Assembly (NCBI GenBank): GCA_001275005.1
Contig: JWZX01000095.1
Coordinates: 1 to 14,392 of the forward strand
Reading direction: 5' to 3'
Source of the DNA: Chrysochromulina tobinii
Taxonomy: Eukaryota > Haptophyta > Prymnesiales > Chrysochromulinaceae
Length of the DNA stretch: 14,392 nucleotides
The notes beneath the pieces were generated by a model, which worked only from the letters and a program-made list of their open reading frames with translations, was not told where the DNA came from and made no database searches. The translations under genes were made by a program, and so were the position numbers. Positions 14,351 to 14,392 of the stretch are shown in pieces (position 1 is the stretch's first letter; every line of letters starts with the position of its first letter).

Positions 14351-14392
14351 GGGCGGGGGCTGAGATGGCGGCGGCGGCGGTGGCGGCGGCGG
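13256..14392 (-). CDS. Pro/Ala/Thr-rich protein with coiled-coil-like C-terminus, partial (right edge)
   Basis: No family recognised. The frame on the minus strand is open from the right edge, so the N-terminus is missing; the visible part starts in an Ala-rich run (GCC repeats), then SLVASPPVPTEPPSP, WPPTTTP repeats, a more complex stretch (VQLEGLPFAEALALLASP), and PTTALA repeats. Unspliced, it stops at 13296 in a basic tail. If a 64-nt GT-AG interval (13442-13379) is removed, it joins in frame to LRHAQRRILKMIQGD and onward to a TGA at 13256-13258, giving a charged helical C-terminus (ending TNRSIESE) that reads more like protein than the unspliced tail. I therefore propose join of 14392-13443 and 13378-13256. 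The overall picture is a long disordered region ending in a short coiled coil. Low-complexity composition makes strand choice less certain than for other genes, but the C-terminal segment supports it. Confidence 0.6.
13379..13442 (-). other. Candidate 64-nt intron in the Pro/Ala-rich gene
   Basis: On the minus strand the interval starts GTGGCC after exon AAG GCG AGG and ends GCGGAG before CTC CGG CAC. Phase is 0 on both sides. The interval is exactly the offset (64 nt) between two perfect 23-base direct repeats, and 64 is not a multiple of three, so the duplication would break the frame unless removed. The acceptor has only a weak pyrimidine tract (CCTTTC). Confidence 0.5.
13382..13468. repeat. 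23-bp perfect direct repeat, offset 64
   Basis: Copies at 13382-13404 and 13446-13468, both containing TTGAAAGGCTCCCGGCCGC (plus strand). On the minus strand both can be read as GREPFKA, but in different reading frames relative to the flanking gene. Confidence 0.93.
13738..13827 (-). repeat. 30-bp coding tandem repeat
   Basis: Three 30-base units starting at 13738, 13768 and 13798 with the core AGCGCCGTTGTGGGC on the plus strand; on the minus strand they encode VLAPTTALAS, VMVPTTALAC and VISPTTALAA. Related single cores recur near 13970 and 14107. Confidence 0.88.
14310..14392 (-). repeat. GGC/GCC trinucleotide tract at the right edge
   Basis: GCG-GCG runs interrupted once by GGGGCTGAGATGG. 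In the minus-strand gene frame they encode poly-Ala with AISAPAPA between two runs. This kind of tract is prone to length change and assembly error. Confidence 0.8.

Overview
The window looks like a piece of a GC-rich, compact nuclear genome of a eukaryote, most likely a plastid-bearing alga with a secondary plastid (a haptophyte such as a pavlophyte is my best guess; this is inference). The reasons are: a recognisable TFIIIC subunit, a Sec14/CRAL-TRIO protein and a six-bladed kelch protein; Kozak-type starts (A or G at -3, G at +4) instead of ribosome binding sites; a well supported GT-AG intron; a protein whose N-terminus reads as a signal peptide followed by a transit-peptide-like stretch; and heavy Ala/Gly/Pro/Glu low-complexity coding sequence. 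There is no bacterial operon structure, rRNA, recognisable tRNA or CRISPR array.

Layout, left to right. <1-816 (-): an Ala/Glu-rich repeat protein open to the left edge; the Pro-rich and Ala/Ser-rich frames on the plus strand are its antisense shadows. 929-1909 (-): CRAL-TRIO lipid-transfer protein. 1910-2047: divergent promoter. 2048-2977 (+): predicted two-helix plastid membrane protein. 3271-5739 (+): TFIIIC subunit 5 (GTF3C5/Tau95/Sfc1) with Gly-rich insertions and a long acidic tail. 5847-6290 (+): small, probably myristoylated and palmitoylated protein with a ubiquitin-like fold. 6499-9412 (-): SF2 helicase of the RadD/Irc3 type in two exons, with a large repeat-rich C-terminus. 9413-9583: divergent promoter. 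9584-10690 (+): kelch propeller. 10691-11524: 834 bases without a convincing gene. 11525-12895 (-): type I membrane protein of unknown family. 12896-13255: AT-richer spacer with a copia-like primer-binding-site motif. 13256->14392 (-): Pro/Ala/Thr-rich protein, open to the right edge, with a candidate 64-nt intron.

The genes do not form an obvious pathway. They are separate housekeeping functions (pol III transcription, lipid transfer, nucleic-acid unwinding, protein scaffolding) packed at short spacings, with two divergent pairs likely sharing promoters. The strongest unusual signals are two introns or intron candidates whose 5' and 3' splice regions lie in direct repeats (121 and 64 nt apart), which suggests intron birth by local duplication or insertion; an LTR-retrotransposon primer-binding-site footprint in a promoter; a stem-loop across a stop codon; and extensive in-frame minisatellites inside genes. 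I did not find a clearly new multi-gene system.
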